A stretch of 64,000 nucleotides of DNA from CG2-30-51-40 sp041753575 (lineage in GTDB: Bacteria; Desulfobacterota; DSM-4660; Desulfatiglandales; Desulfatiglandaceae). The stretch covers positions 1 through 64,000 of the forward strand of contig JBGSUA010000123.1 of the NCBI GenBank assembly GCA_041753575.1, read 5' to 3'. Positions 1-9,044 of this stretch are shown piece after piece. The position numbers and the translations under genes were made by a program. The number at the start of each line of letters is the position of its first letter. Position 1 is the first letter of the stretch. Under the pieces are notes generated by a model. That model made no database searches. It saw only the letters and a list, made by a program, of their open reading frames with translations, and was not told where the DNA came from.

Positions 1-202
1 AAACCTGGATACATCAAGAAGCAAAGAGATAATGAGTCTGATTACCGATCTGAACGTGCGACAGGGAATAACCATCGTAATGGTCACCCATGACCCTGAG
101 ATGGCCTCCTATGCGGGTCGCATAATAGGCTTTCGAGACGGAATGGTTGAATCGGATCTGCTCCGTAGCGCCGAATCTCACGATGCCGGAGATCAATCAT
201 GA
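1..202 (+). CDS. MacB-type ABC transporter ATPase, C-terminal end (5' end outside window)
   Basis: This is the last 66 codons of an ABC ATPase, read from base 2 and running off the left edge. The visible part holds the D-loop (NLDT, residues 1-4 of the fragment) and the H-loop in VMVTHDPEMA, which contact ATP across the dimer. It ends in TGA overlapping the ATG of the next gene (ATGA), so the two are translationally coupled. The partner is an FtsX/MacB permease, so this should be the cytoplasmic motor of a MacB/LolD-type mechanotransmission exporter. The Walker A, Walker B and signature motifs lie outside the window. The family call is firm and the substrate is unknown. Confidence 0.85.
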   Translation, partial: NLDTSRSKEIMSLITDLNVRQGITIVMVTHDPEMASYAGRIIGFRDGMVESDLLRSAESHDAGDQS

Positions 203-1404
203 TAGGCAACGCCCTTCGTGAGGCCTTAAGGGCCCTCAAGAGAAATCTCATGCGCTCTTTTCTCACAATGCTGGGCATAATCATTGGAGTTGCGGCGGTC
301 ATAGTGATGGTTACCCTGGGTGAGGGAGCAACCCAGGCGGTTACCTCCCAGATCGCGAGTCTGGGAAGTAATCTCCTGGTTGTCACATCCGGCAGGAGGA
401 TGGGGCCGGGCCAGAGTTCCGGCGCGGCTCCTTTCAGGGCTGAGGATGCCAGGGCCATTGAAAGGGAGATAACTTCTGCCGCCTCTGTGGCTCCCGCCGC
501 TTCCCGTGGAATGACATCGGTCTTCGGCAATCAGAACTGGTTTACCTCCGTTACGGGATCAGACAATGCCTATTTTTCGGCCAGGAACTGGAAGATAGGA
601 AAGGGGCGCGTATTCACTCCGACTGAGCTGAGGGGGGGCGCTTCCTTATGTGTGATAGGAAATACCCTAAAGGTGAAGCTTTTCGGCGCCCGCGATCCAG
701 TCGGAGAGATTATCCGTTTGAAAAAGATATCATTTGAGGTGATCGGAGTTCTTGAGAGCAAGGGCCAGTCCACCATGGGGACCGATCAGGATGATCTTGT
801 CGTAATGCCCCTCAGGACATTTCAGCGAAGGATAAGCGGAAGCCTGGATGTAAACGTCATCTACGTTTCGGCCAAGGATGGCGCAGCAACAGAAAAGGTT
901 GCCGACGACATCCGCCGCATCATGCGGGAAAGAAGGCACCTTGCGCCAAACGAAGAGGATAATTTTAACGTAACCGAGATGAAAGAGATTGCAAAGATGC
1001 TTACGAGCACTACCCAGGTTCTTACCATGCTCCTGGGATCGGTGGCGGCCGTGAGTCTTCTTGTCGGAGGAATAGGCATTATGAATATAATGCTTGTGTC
1101 TGTGACCGAGCGCACCAGGGAAATCGGAATTCGTCTTGCCATAGGGGCACTTGAGAGGGACGTGCTCTTGCAGTTCCTCGTGGAGGCGGTCCTGCTGTCT
1201 TCCCTCGGAGGCTGGCTCGGCATCGGCCTGGCGCTGGCCAGCTCCGCCTTTCTCGCAGAGACGCTCAAGATCCCTTTTGTCTTCCAGCCCGGCATTGTTA
1301 TAGTTGCGTTTCTCTTCTCGGCGGCCGTAGGGATAATCTTCGGCTATTTTCCGGCTCGACGGGCTGCACACCTTGATCCAATAGAGGCCCTTCGCCACGA
1401 ATGA
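199..1404 (+). CDS. MacB/FtsX-type ABC transporter permease
   Basis: This 401-residue inner-membrane protein has the usual MacB layout: one N-terminal transmembrane helix (about residues 19-41), a large periplasmic domain, and three C-terminal helices (from about 270) with the family motif TERTREIGIRLAIGA just after the second helix. Such permeases pair with an ATPase and a periplasmic adaptor to expel macrolides, peptides or lipoproteins. The start overlaps the ATPase stop by four bases and the end overlaps the TetR gene (ATGA), so the three form one operon. No adaptor gene is directly adjacent in the visible part; it may lie upstream. Unlike E. coli MacB, ATPase and permease are separate chains here. 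Confidence 0.9.
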   Translation: MIGNALREALRALKRNLMRSFLTMLGIIIGVAAVIVMVTLGEGATQAVTSQIASLGSNLLVVTSGRRMGPGQSSGAAPFRAEDARAIEREITSAASVAPAASRGMTSVFGNQNWFTSVTGSDNAYFSARNWKIGKGRVFTPTELRGGASLCVIGNTLKVKLFGARDPVGEIIRLKKISFEVIGVLESKGQSTMGTDQDDLVVMPLRTFQRRISGSLDVNVIYVSAKDGAATEKVADDIRRIMRERRHLAPNEEDNFNVTEMKEIAKMLTSTTQVLTMLLGSVAAVSLLVGGIGIMNIMLVSVTERTREIGIRLAIGALERDVLLQFLVEAVLLSSLGGWLGIGLALASSAFLAETLKIPFVFQPGIVIVAFLFSAAVGIIFGYFPARRAAHLDPIEALRHE

Positions 1405-2096
1405 TAACAAGTGGGCTCCGTGGACCGGGTAAAGGTCAGCGGATGTCTTCGAGGAGGCTCGATAGATTGGAAGCAATGACAAAGAAATTGCCGAGGCGGG
1501 AGAGGGAAAAGCTCAGACAGAGGCAGGAGATGCTTGATGCGGCACTGAACCTTTTTTCCGAAAAAGGATATCACAACGTCTCCATGCACGAGATTGCCGA
1601 GAAGGCTGAATTTGCGATAGGAACTCTATATAAGTTTTTCAAGAGCAAGGAGGACCTTTACGAGGCCCTTATGCTTGAGCTTTCCGACACATTCAAGGTG
1701 GTCTTGAACGAGGCGATAGAACATGAAGGCGATGAGGTAGAAAAGCTCCGAAGCTATGTGAGGGCGAAGGGCAAGGTCTTTTGTGAAAACGCCCCCGCCA
1801 TAAGGCTCTATTTCTCGGAGACCCATGGCGCCGGGTTCACGGTCATGTCGGGGCTGGATGAGGAGATAAGGAGAAGACGGAAGGAATTTCTCACCAAATT
1901 GGCTATGTTATTTGAAAAAGGCATAAAGGGAGATCGTTTCATTAAGATAGCCGATCCTTTTGTTCTGGCAGTGGCCCTGGACAGCCTCGTCAATGCCTTT
2001 CTTTTCCTGTGGCTTGAGGCTCCTGATCACTATCCTTATCCTGAGGAGCCTGATGCCATACTCAATATCCTGTTCAAGGGCCTCTTGATCAAATAA
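1401..2096 (+). CDS. TetR/AcrR-family transcriptional regulator
   Basis: This 231-residue protein has an N-terminal TetR DNA-binding domain: an arginine-rich lead, then the three-helix HTH ending in the typical GTLYKFFKSKEDLYEAL stretch (about residues 73-90). An all-helical ligand-binding domain follows. It starts at the ATGA overlap with the permease gene; internal ATGs at 1443 and 1476 are possible and would remove an unusual 14-25 residue extension. It sits between a MacB-type exporter and an RND pump in the same direction, so it probably represses one or both and is released by a toxic ligand. This role is inferred from position only. Confidence 0.87.
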   Translation: MITSGLRGPGKGQRMSSRRLDRLEAMTKKLPRREREKLRQRQEMLDAALNLFSEKGYHNVSMHEIAEKAEFAIGTLYKFFKSKEDLYEALMLELSDTFKVVLNEAIEHEGDEVEKLRSYVRAKGKVFCENAPAIRLYFSETHGAGFTVMSGLDEEIRRRRKEFLTKLAMLFEKGIKGDRFIKIADPFVLAVALDSLVNAFLFLWLEAPDHYPYPEEPDAILNILFKGLLIK

Positions 2097-2154
2097 CAAA
2101 TACCAGTACGTTACCGCTACAAAATATTTTTTGGCTGTCTGCCGGAGGTAGATT

Positions 2155-3492
2155 ATGAGATCGTTTTCAGGAAATCACCTTATCCCCGCACTGCTGCTGC
2201 CGTTTGTCTTTCTTTCGGGTCTGATGCTGAATGGCTGCGAACGCGGACAGCGAGCCCAGCCTCCGCCCCGGGCAACAGAGGTGGCAGTAGCGCCCGTCCA
2301 GCTCCAGAAGGTAGTATTGACCACCGAGCTTCCCGGGCGAACCTCTTCCTTCAGGATGGCCGAAATTCGGCCCCAGGTAAGCGGCCTTATACAAAAGCGC
2401 ATTTTTGAAGAGGGAACTGACGTCAAAGAAGGTCAGTTGCTGTACCTGATTGATCCCGCCCCTTTCAAGGCAGCCCTGGGAAATGCCGAGGCAAACCTGG
2501 CTGTTGCCCGCAAGGCTGCCGACCGGGCAAGAGCCGGTCTTGAGGCCGGTATCGCAGGGCTCGAGAGGTACAGGGCAACCCTCGATCTCGCCCACATTAA
2601 CCTCAAGAGATTTGAGGAGGCCTTCAGGGATAAAGCAGTATCGGCCAATCAGCGAGACCAGGCAGTGAGCGATGCCAAAGTGGCGCAGGCAGCGCTCACC
2701 GCGGCAGAGGCACAGGTCAAGAGCGACAGGGAGGGGATAGCCCTTGCTGAGGCTTCTATTCAGCAGGCAGAGGCCGCCCTGCAGAGCGCCAGGATAAACA
2801 TCGGATACACAAGGGTAACAGCACCCATCTCCGGCCGTATTGGTAAATCCAATGTCACCGAAGGGGCCATAGTGACAGGATATCAGCCCCTGGCCCTGGC
2901 ATCCATCCAGCAACTGGATCCAGTTTACGTGGATGTGCCTCAATCAACCGCTCAATTGCTGCGCCTGAAACGCCGCCTTCAGGACGGTCGTCTTAGTGAG
3001 GACGGAGAAAACCACAGCAAGGTAAAGCTGCTCCTCGAGGACGGCTCCGAGTATCCGCCGGACGGGGAGCTTCAGTTCCGGGATGTAACGGTTGATCCCA
3101 CTACAGGCTCCGTAATTCTCAGAATTGTCTTTCCAAATCCTGATGGGACGCTCCTGCCGGGGATGTTTGTGCGTGCTCTTGTAAAAGAAGGAGTCAACGA
3201 AAGGGCAATCCTGATTCCTCAGCAGGCAGTATCACGCGACCCAAAGGGCAATCCCATAGCGCTTATCGTTGAAGCGGATGGAAAGGTCAGCCAGCGCATG
3301 CTGAGTCTTGACCGATCCCTGGGGGATAAGTGGCTCGTGTCATCGGGTCTTCAACCAGGCGATCAGGTAATCGCCGAAGGGATGCAGAAGGTAAGACCGG
3401 GTGGTACCGTAAAGGTCGTCTCTTTTGATTCCGCAGTAGAAGGCCGGGGCAAACCTGATGACATGCCGCGGCATCCTGAGAAGAAAAAGTAA
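2155..3492 (+). CDS. RND efflux periplasmic adaptor (AcrA/MexA-like lipoprotein)
   Basis: This 445-residue membrane fusion protein links the RND pump to the outer-membrane channel. It begins with a lipoprotein signal peptide ending in the lipobox LNGC (Cys28), so the mature protein is lipid-anchored. A biotinyl-lipoyl half motif (GTDVKEGQLLYLIDPAPFKA) leads into a long alanine-rich coiled-coil hairpin (about residues 110-210), followed by the second lipoyl half (RVTAPISGRIGKSNVTEGA) and the beta-barrel and membrane-proximal domains. The order adaptor-pump-channel with short gaps (9 bases to the pump gene) shows an operon. A consensus-like Shine-Dalgarno precedes the ATG. The drug range cannot be read from sequence. 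Confidence 0.93.
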   Translation: MRSFSGNHLIPALLLPFVFLSGLMLNGCERGQRAQPPPRATEVAVAPVQLQKVVLTTELPGRTSSFRMAEIRPQVSGLIQKRIFEEGTDVKEGQLLYLIDPAPFKAALGNAEANLAVARKAADRARAGLEAGIAGLERYRATLDLAHINLKRFEEAFRDKAVSANQRDQAVSDAKVAQAALTAAEAQVKSDREGIALAEASIQQAEAALQSARINIGYTRVTAPISGRIGKSNVTEGAIVTGYQPLALASIQQLDPVYVDVPQSTAQLLRLKRRLQDGRLSEDGENHSKVKLLLEDGSEYPPDGELQFRDVTVDPTTGSVILRIVFPNPDGTLLPGMFVRALVKEGVNERAILIPQQAVSRDPKGNPIALIVEADGKVSQRMLSLDRSLGDKWLVSSGLQPGDQVIAEGMQKVRPGGTVKVVSFDSAVEGRGKPDDMPRHPEKKK

Positions 3493-3501
3493 GGGAGGAG
3501 C

Positions 3502-6500
3502 GTGATGCTATCTAGGTTTTTTCTGGACCGGCCTGTTTTTGCCTGGGTTATAGCCATAATCATGATGGTGGGTGGAGGACTTGCCATCCTTAACCTTCCG
3601 ATATCCCAGTATCCTCCCATTGCTCCTCCTTCCATAGCAATTACTTCATTCTATCCGGGGGCGTCAGCGGAGACGGTTGAAAACAGTGTGACGCAGATCA
3701 TTGAGCAAAAGATGACCGGTTTTGACAAGATGCTCTATCTTTCCGCCAGCAGCGATTCAGCGGGCGCCGCCCGTATTGAATTGACCTTCGCCCCGGGAAC
3801 CGATCCGGACCTGGCCTGGGCTCAGGTTCAGAACAAGCTTCAGCTCGCCATGGCGAACCTGCCGGAGGTGGTCCAGCGCCAGGGCATCAAGGTCAGTAAA
3901 TCCACGAGAAACTGGCTGTTGATTGTAGGCCTGATCTCTGAGGACGGGAGCATGGATGGGGATGATTTACGGGATTATGCCCAATCCAACCTGGAGAAGG
4001 TGCTCTCGAGAGTGCCTGGGGTGGGAGAGGTTGAGGTCTTCGGAAGCCAGTACGCGATGCGGATCTGGATGAATCCTGACAAGTTGAACGATTACGGGCT
4101 GACGGTTCAAGATGTTATTACTTCGCTTCGCGCTTACAACGTGGAAATATCAGCAGGCCAGTTCGGAGGGGCGCCGGCATTGAAAGGCCAAAGACTTAAC
4201 GCCTCCATCATAGTCCAGAGTCTTCTCAAGACGCCAGAGGAATTCGGGGATGTTCCGATCCGCAGCAACCCGGATGGATCCATCCTGCGGATCAAGGATG
4301 TGGGAAGGACGGAATTAGGGACAGAATCCTATGATGTCCAGGCCTATTTCAACGGTAAGCCCTCCGTCGCCATGGCCATCCGACAGGCCGCAGGGGCCAA
4401 TGCCCTTAAAACAGCAGACGCCATAAGGGCCAAGCTTGCGGAGATGAGCCATTTTTTCCCTCCAGGCATGAAGGTCATCTACCCCTATGACACGACTCCC
4501 TTTGTAAAGGTGGCCATAAATGAGGTAGTCAAGACGCTTTTCGAGGCAATTCTGCTGGTTTTCCTGGTCATGTATCTTTTTATGGGTAATATGAGGGCCA
4601 CCTTGATCCCAACCATTGCAGTGCCGGTGGTAATACTGGGGACATTTTCCGTGCTCGGTCTTTTCGGGTTTTCTATAAACATGCTGACTATGTTCGCCAT
4701 GGTTCTGGCGATCGGTCTTTTGGTGGACGATGCCATCGTGGTGGTCGAGAACGTGGAGAGAATAATGAGCGAGGAAGGTCTTTCACCCCACGAGGCCACC
4801 CGGAAGTCAATGGACCAGATCACCAGTGCTTTGATCGGTATCGGGCTGGTGCTGGCGGCGGTCTTCGGGCCGATGGTTTTCTTCCCCGGGTCCACAGGGG
4901 TCATCTACCGTCAGTTCTCCGTGACCATTATCGCATCCATGCTTCTTTCTGTGGTGGTGGCCCTGGTTCTGACGCCGGTATTGTGCGCTTCACTTCTAAA
5001 GCCCGTGTCCAAGGGACATGCCGCGGCAGAAACCGGAGGATCATTTCTGCGCCGCTTCTTCAGATGGTTCGACCGCCTCTTTTTACGGGCCAGAGACCTG
5101 TATTTGCATCTGGTAAGCCATTCCCTGTCCAGAAAGATCCGCTACCTGGTTATATTCATTATTATCGTGGCGGCAATGGGGGTCCTTTTCAAGCGCATGC
5201 CCACGGCCTATCTCCCGGATGAAGATCAGGGAATACTGATGGTTCAGGCCCTGCTTCCCGCGAACTCTTCTCTGGAGCAGACCGACGAGGTAATGGGGGC
5301 AGTGCGGGACTATTTTCTGGTGCGTGAGAAAGACGCGGTGGAATCCTGTATGACCATTTCCGGCACTAACTTCTCAGGGAGGGGACAGAATGCCGGCTTG
5401 GCATTCGTCAAGCTCAAGGACTGGGACCTTCGGGGCCGAACGGAGCTGAAGGTTGATGGCGTGGCAGGAAGGGCCATGAGGGAATTTTCCAAAATCCGCA
5501 ACGCCATGGTCTTTCCATTTGCACCGCCCGCGGTTGTGGAATTGGGGCGGGCAAAGGGGTTTGACTTTCAGTTGCTTGACAGAGGCGGCCTTGGACATGC
5601 AGAACTGATGTCAGCACGCAACAGACTCCTCGGCATGGCCGCGCAGGATCCGGCGCTGACAAAGGTCCGGCCTAACGGGTTTGAAGATGTGCCGGAATAC
5701 AGGATTGATGTGGATTGGGAGAAGGCAGGCGCTTTGGGGGTGCCGATCACCGCCATTCAAACCACGATAGCCGCGGCCTTCGGGAGTGCGTATGTAAACG
5801 ACTTCATTCAGGCGGGACGCGTCAAAAGGGTGTATGCCCAGGCTGACGCTCCCTACCGCATGCTTCCCAATGATCTGGAAAGACTCCATGTACGCAACAA
5901 CTCGGGCAAGATGGTTCCTTTTTCTTCGTTCGCATCCGGTCACTGGACTGCGGGCTCTCCAAAGCTTGAGCGCTACAACGGTTTTCCGTCCATAGGCATC
6001 CTGGGCGAAGCAGCTCCTGGAAAGAGTTCAGGTGAGGCTATGCTGGCCATGGAAGGGTTTGTCAGGGAGTTGCAGCAGGGAATCGGCTTTGACTGGACAG
6101 GGCTTTCCTATCAGGAGAGGATGGCCGGCGCCCAGGCGGCCCCGTTATATGCCTTCTCCATTCTGGTAATTTTCCTCTGCCTGGCGGCTCTTTATGAGAG
6201 CTGGCCCATCCCGATCTCAATCCTGCTTGCCCTGCCTCTGGGAGCCATAGGAGGAGTGATCGGTTCAACCTTTCGGGCGTTGCCAAATGATGTCTATTTC
6301 CAGATCGGGCTTCTAACCACACTGGGGCTTACCACCAAGAACGCCATACTGATAGTCCAGTTCGCTAAGACTCGTGTGGAAGAAGGTAGGGGGCTGATCG
6401 AGGCGACTTTGGAGGCGGCTAAATTGAGGCTGCGGCCCATCGTTATGACCTCCCTGGCCTTCGGATTCGGCGTTATGCCGCTTGCTTTTGCAGGCGGGGC

Positions 6501-6693
6501 CGGGGCGGGAGCTCAAAAGGCCATAGGCACTGCGGTCTTGGGGGGGGTGGTGACATCCACCTTCCTCGTAACTCTATTTGCACCGCTTTTTTATGTCTTG
6601 ATTGAAAAAACGTTAGGAAAACATAGAAAACATCAGCCGCCTAAAATCGGTGCAGATGAGATATCCGGAGATAGAATAGATGATAAGAAATAG
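3502..6693 (+). CDS. RND multidrug efflux pump, inner-membrane subunit (AcrB/MexB-like, HAE1)
   Basis: At 1063 residues this has the standard length for a hydrophobe/amphiphile efflux RND transporter: 12 transmembrane helices and two large periplasmic loops. The proton-relay residues are visible. GLLVDDAIVVVENVERIM carries the Asp409-Asp410 pair equivalent to D407/D408 of E. coli AcrB, and TTKNAIL carries Lys946 equivalent to K940. The N-terminus (FFLDRPVFAWVIAI) is typical of the family. It would be driven by the proton motive force and take substrates from the periplasm and membrane to the channel encoded next. Its 3' end overlaps the channel gene by 14 bases. No key residue appears to be missing. 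Confidence 0.95.
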   Translation: MMLSRFFLDRPVFAWVIAIIMMVGGGLAILNLPISQYPPIAPPSIAITSFYPGASAETVENSVTQIIEQKMTGFDKMLYLSASSDSAGAARIELTFAPGTDPDLAWAQVQNKLQLAMANLPEVVQRQGIKVSKSTRNWLLIVGLISEDGSMDGDDLRDYAQSNLEKVLSRVPGVGEVEVFGSQYAMRIWMNPDKLNDYGLTVQDVITSLRAYNVEISAGQFGGAPALKGQRLNASIIVQSLLKTPEEFGDVPIRSNPDGSILRIKDVGRTELGTESYDVQAYFNGKPSVAMAIRQAAGANALKTADAIRAKLAEMSHFFPPGMKVIYPYDTTPFVKVAINEVVKTLFEAILLVFLVMYLFMGNMRATLIPTIAVPVVILGTFSVLGLFGFSINMLTMFAMVLAIGLLVDDAIVVVENVERIMSEEGLSPHEATRKSMDQITSALIGIGLVLAAVFGPMVFFPGSTGVIYRQFSVTIIASMLLSVVVALVLTPVLCASLLKPVSKGHAAAETGGSFLRRFFRWFDRLFLRARDLYLHLVSHSLSRKIRYLVIFIIIVAAMGVLFKRMPTAYLPDEDQGILMVQALLPANSSLEQTDEVMGAVRDYFLVREKDAVESCMTISGTNFSGRGQNAGLAFVKLKDWDLRGRTELKVDGVAGRAMREFSKIRNAMVFPFAPPAVVELGRAKGFDFQLLDRGGLGHAELMSARNRLLGMAAQDPALTKVRPNGFEDVPEYRIDVDWEKAGALGVPITAIQTTIAAAFGSAYVNDFIQAGRVKRVYAQADAPYRMLPNDLERLHVRNNSGKMVPFSSFASGHWTAGSPKLERYNGFPSIGILGEAAPGKSSGEAMLAMEGFVRELQQGIGFDWTGLSYQERMAGAQAAPLYAFSILVIFLCLAALYESWPIPISILLALPLGAIGGVIGSTFRALPNDVYFQIGLLTTLGLTTKNAILIVQFAKTRVEEGRGLIEATLEAAKLRLRPIVMTSLAFGFGVMPLAFAGGAGAGAQKAIGTAVLGGVVTSTFLVTLFAPLFYVLIEKTLGKHRKHQPPKIGADEISGDRIDDKK

Positions 6694-8110
6694 GGCCTTA
6701 CTCCTGATTGGAATTGTCCTTGCTTTTACCAGTTGCTCGCTGGCACCAAAATACAATAGACCGCAGGCCCCTGTACCCTCGTTGTGGCCAAGCGGCGACG
6801 CGTATGGAGATGCCCAGGGGGAGATAGGCATTCAAGGAGCCTCTGAACTCGGATGGAAAGATTTTTTTGTTGACGGCAAACTCCAGGAGCTCATCAAGAA
6901 GGCACTGGAAAACAATCGCGATCTGAGGCTTGCGGCCCTCAACGTTCAAAGGGCAAGGGCCCTTTACGGCATTCAGCGAGGGGAGCTTTTTCCTTCCATA
7001 AACGGTGTGGGGAGCGGAAACGCTCAGAGAATCCCGGCAGACCTTTCATCAACCGGCAGTGCCAGGACGGCAGAGCAATACAGCGCGTCGCTCGGTATAA
7101 GCTCCTGGGAGATAGATTTCTTTGGCCGCATTCGAAGCCTTGAGGAGCGGGCGCTTGAAGAATTCTTTGCAACCGAGCAGGCCCACAGGAGCGCCCAGGT
7201 CCTTCTGACGGCTGCCGTCGCGAACGCCTATCTGACAATGGTTGCCGACAGGGAGAATCTCAGGATTGCCCGGAAGACCCTTGACGCGCAAATGGAATCC
7301 TACGCATTGGTGAAGAGGCGATATGAGCTGGGACTTGTCTCCGCGCTGGACCTGAACAGGGCCCAGACCCAGGTGGACGCGGCAAGGGGAGATATATGGA
7401 GATTTACTCAACTGGCGGCGCAGGACGAAAACGCACTGACACTGATTATCGGCGGCCCTTGGCAAGGGTCGCCGGCGGCAGAGGATCTGGCCTCAGTAGT
7501 CGCCCCGTCGGAGCTGTCTCCCGGAACCTCATCTGAGATACTGCTAAACAGGCCGGACATTATTGCCGCAGAGCACAGGCTCAAGGCCGCATACGCCAAT
7601 ATAGGCGCCGCGAGGGCCTCCCTTTTCCCCAGGATATCACTTACGACATCCTTTGGAACAGCAAGCGCTGAGCTTTCGGGTCTTTTTAACTCCGGCTCCG
7701 GCACCTGGCTCTTTGCTCCGCAGATCGTTGTTCCCATCTTCGAGTCCAGGCTGTGGGCTGCCTATGATGTGACAAAGGTGGAAAGAGAGATTTCTATCGC
7801 CCAGTATGAAAAGGCGATTCAGACCGCCTTCAGGGAGGTGGCCGATGCCCTCGCTCTGAAGGGAACACTGGGAAAGCAGATCTCCTCGCAGCAATCCCTG
7901 GTGGATTCGGTTGAAAGGACATACCGGCTTGCCATGCTCCGTTATGAGAAGGGTCTGGACGGCTACCTTGCGGTTCTTGACGCCCAGAGGTCCCTGTATG
8001 CGGCTCAACAAGGGCTTGTGGCGATGAGGCTGGCGGAGTTGACTAGCAGGGTAAGACTCTATGCCGTTCTTGGCGGCGGCTGGCAGGAGAGAACTGCTCC
8101 TGTAAAGTAG
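6680..8110 (+). CDS. Outer-membrane efflux channel lipoprotein (OprM/NodT family)
   Basis: This 476-residue TolC-like protein carries a lipobox at FTSC (Cys19) followed by SLAPKYNRP, the classical NodT/OprM start. Two homologous halves with long alpha-helical stretches follow, including DLNRAQTQVDAARGD in the first half and LDAQRSLYAAQQGL in the second. It would form the trimeric exit duct of the RND pump. Translation starts inside the end of the pump gene (14-base overlap). It is the last gene of the efflux operon; a repeat-containing, gene-poor stretch of about 370 bases follows. Confidence 0.94.
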   Translation: MIRNRALLLIGIVLAFTSCSLAPKYNRPQAPVPSLWPSGDAYGDAQGEIGIQGASELGWKDFFVDGKLQELIKKALENNRDLRLAALNVQRARALYGIQRGELFPSINGVGSGNAQRIPADLSSTGSARTAEQYSASLGISSWEIDFFGRIRSLEERALEEFFATEQAHRSAQVLLTAAVANAYLTMVADRENLRIARKTLDAQMESYALVKRRYELGLVSALDLNRAQTQVDAARGDIWRFTQLAAQDENALTLIIGGPWQGSPAAEDLASVVAPSELSPGTSSEILLNRPDIIAAEHRLKAAYANIGAARASLFPRISLTTSFGTASAELSGLFNSGSGTWLFAPQIVVPIFESRLWAAYDVTKVEREISIAQYEKAIQTAFREVADALALKGTLGKQISSQQSLVDSVERTYRLAMLRYEKGLDGYLAVLDAQRSLYAAQQGLVAMRLAELTSRVRLYAVLGGGWQERTAPVK

Positions 8111-8195
8111 GTTTTCTTTTAGACGATCAATGATGATGGTTTTGTAAGAAGTCCACCTGCTGTGTTGAGCTGCATCCGTCGATAAAAAACTTTTC

Positions 8196-8416
8196 GTAAC
8201 TGCTCAGGTTGTCAGGTTCACGGTTAGTTGGCTTTCGTTTTTCATAATTCTTGAGATAGTTGATGAATCCACGAATGTCAATCCTGGCTTCTTTGTTGAA
8301 CGGTACACTTTCCGGGTCAATCCACGTGCCGGTTGCCATGCCTCAATATCCTCAAACCGTTCAATCTTCATCGCTCTCTAACCTGGAACCGTGAACCCTT
8401 GAATCTGAGTAGTTAC
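8196..8416. repeat. Left copy of a palindromic dispersed repeat, with about 160 bases between its arms
   Basis: The left arm (8196-8225) and right arm (8387-8416) are imperfect inverted repeats, starting gtaactgctcaggtt and ending aatctgagtagttac. The outer parts match the reverse complement of the compact element at 16879-16943, so the two copies face each other across the regulator-to-hydroxylase module. The 160 bases between the arms have no clear counterpart in the right copy. The whole gap 8111-8483 otherwise holds only this repeat, a doubtful short reading frame and the promoter of the next gene. No transposase is present. Confidence 0.7.
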
Positions 8417-8426
8417 AACTTTTCTA

Positions 8427-8456
8427 TTGACCTGATTGTTTAATCATGCTTATCAT
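8427..8456 (+). promoter_or_regulatory. Putative sigma-70 promoter with internal dyad for the cupin regulator
   Basis: TTGACC (8427-8432) and TATCAT (8451-8456) are separated by 18 bases, 27 bases before the preferred ATG at 8484. A perfect dyad TGATT-gttt-AATCA (8433-8446) lies within the spacer, a position where a bound repressor would block RNA polymerase. Autoregulation by the HTH-cupin protein is an inference. Confidence 0.45.
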
Positions 8457-8483
8457 TTTAACAAATATTTAACAGGGTCATAC

Positions 8484-9029
8484 ATGAATCTTGGCGGAAG
8501 GATAAAGTTGCTCAGGGAAGAAAAGGGCCTCACCATGCGGCACCTTGCGGAGCAGGCAGGCTGTTCCCCTTCCCTCATATCCCAGCTTGAAAACAACCGG
8601 GTTGATCCTTCCATATCCATGCTCAAGAGAATAGCGAAGGCCCTGGATGTCAATATAGTTGACTTCTTCATGGATGAAACGCTCAACCACGAGGATGTGG
8701 TCACAAGGGCGAACGACAGGGTGGACATCCAGTTGAGGAGGTGGGACGCAAAGATACAATCCCTTGTGAGGAACACCAGGAACAAGAGGATGCAGCCGTT
8801 CCTCACGGTGATCAAACCCGGCGGAGGCTCCCACGGCATGTACCTGCATGAGGGAGAGGAATTCGGCTTTCTCACAAGAGGCTGCCTCACCCTTGTTCTG
8901 GACGAAAGGCGCTATGAGATAGGCACGGGGGAAAGTTTCTATTTCCCCTCCCACATACCCCACGACTGGATAAACAACGGCAGGGAGGACGCAGAGGTGA
9001 TCTGGGTCATTACCCCTCCGACATTTTAA
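8484..9029 (+). CDS. XRE-family HTH regulator with C-terminal cupin domain
   Basis: This 181-residue protein has an N-terminal XRE/Cro HTH (residues 5-60, with LAEQAGCSPSLISQLENNR as the recognition segment) and a C-terminal cupin (about 100-180, including LHEGEEFGFLTRG and FPSHIPHDWIN). The HTH-cupin class usually senses a small metabolite and controls adjacent catabolic genes. I chose the ATG at 8484; an in-frame TTG at 8436 would add 16 residues but falls inside the predicted promoter. It lies 15 bases before the aldehyde dehydrogenase gene and heads the nicotinate cluster, so it is the likely local regulator, with nicotinate or an intermediate as a plausible ligand. Confidence 0.88.
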   Translation: MNLGGRIKLLREEKGLTMRHLAEQAGCSPSLISQLENNRVDPSISMLKRIAKALDVNIVDFFMDETLNHEDVVTRANDRVDIQLRRWDAKIQSLVRNTRNKRMQPFLTVIKPGGGSHGMYLHEGEEFGFLTRGCLTLVLDERRYEIGTGESFYFPSHIPHDWINNGREDAEVIWVITPPTF

Positions 9030-9044
9030 CTCAGAGGAGTCGCT

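Noticed and set aside
730..1482. Long minus-strand frame opposite the MacB permease
   Set aside because: Fully antisense to a strongly supported gene, with no recognisable motifs or ribosome site.
8127..8339. 70-codon minus-strand frame in the left repeat region
   Set aside because: Its last third is repeat sequence and no family is recognisable. It could be a gene fragment cut by the repeat, but the support is too weak for a gene call.
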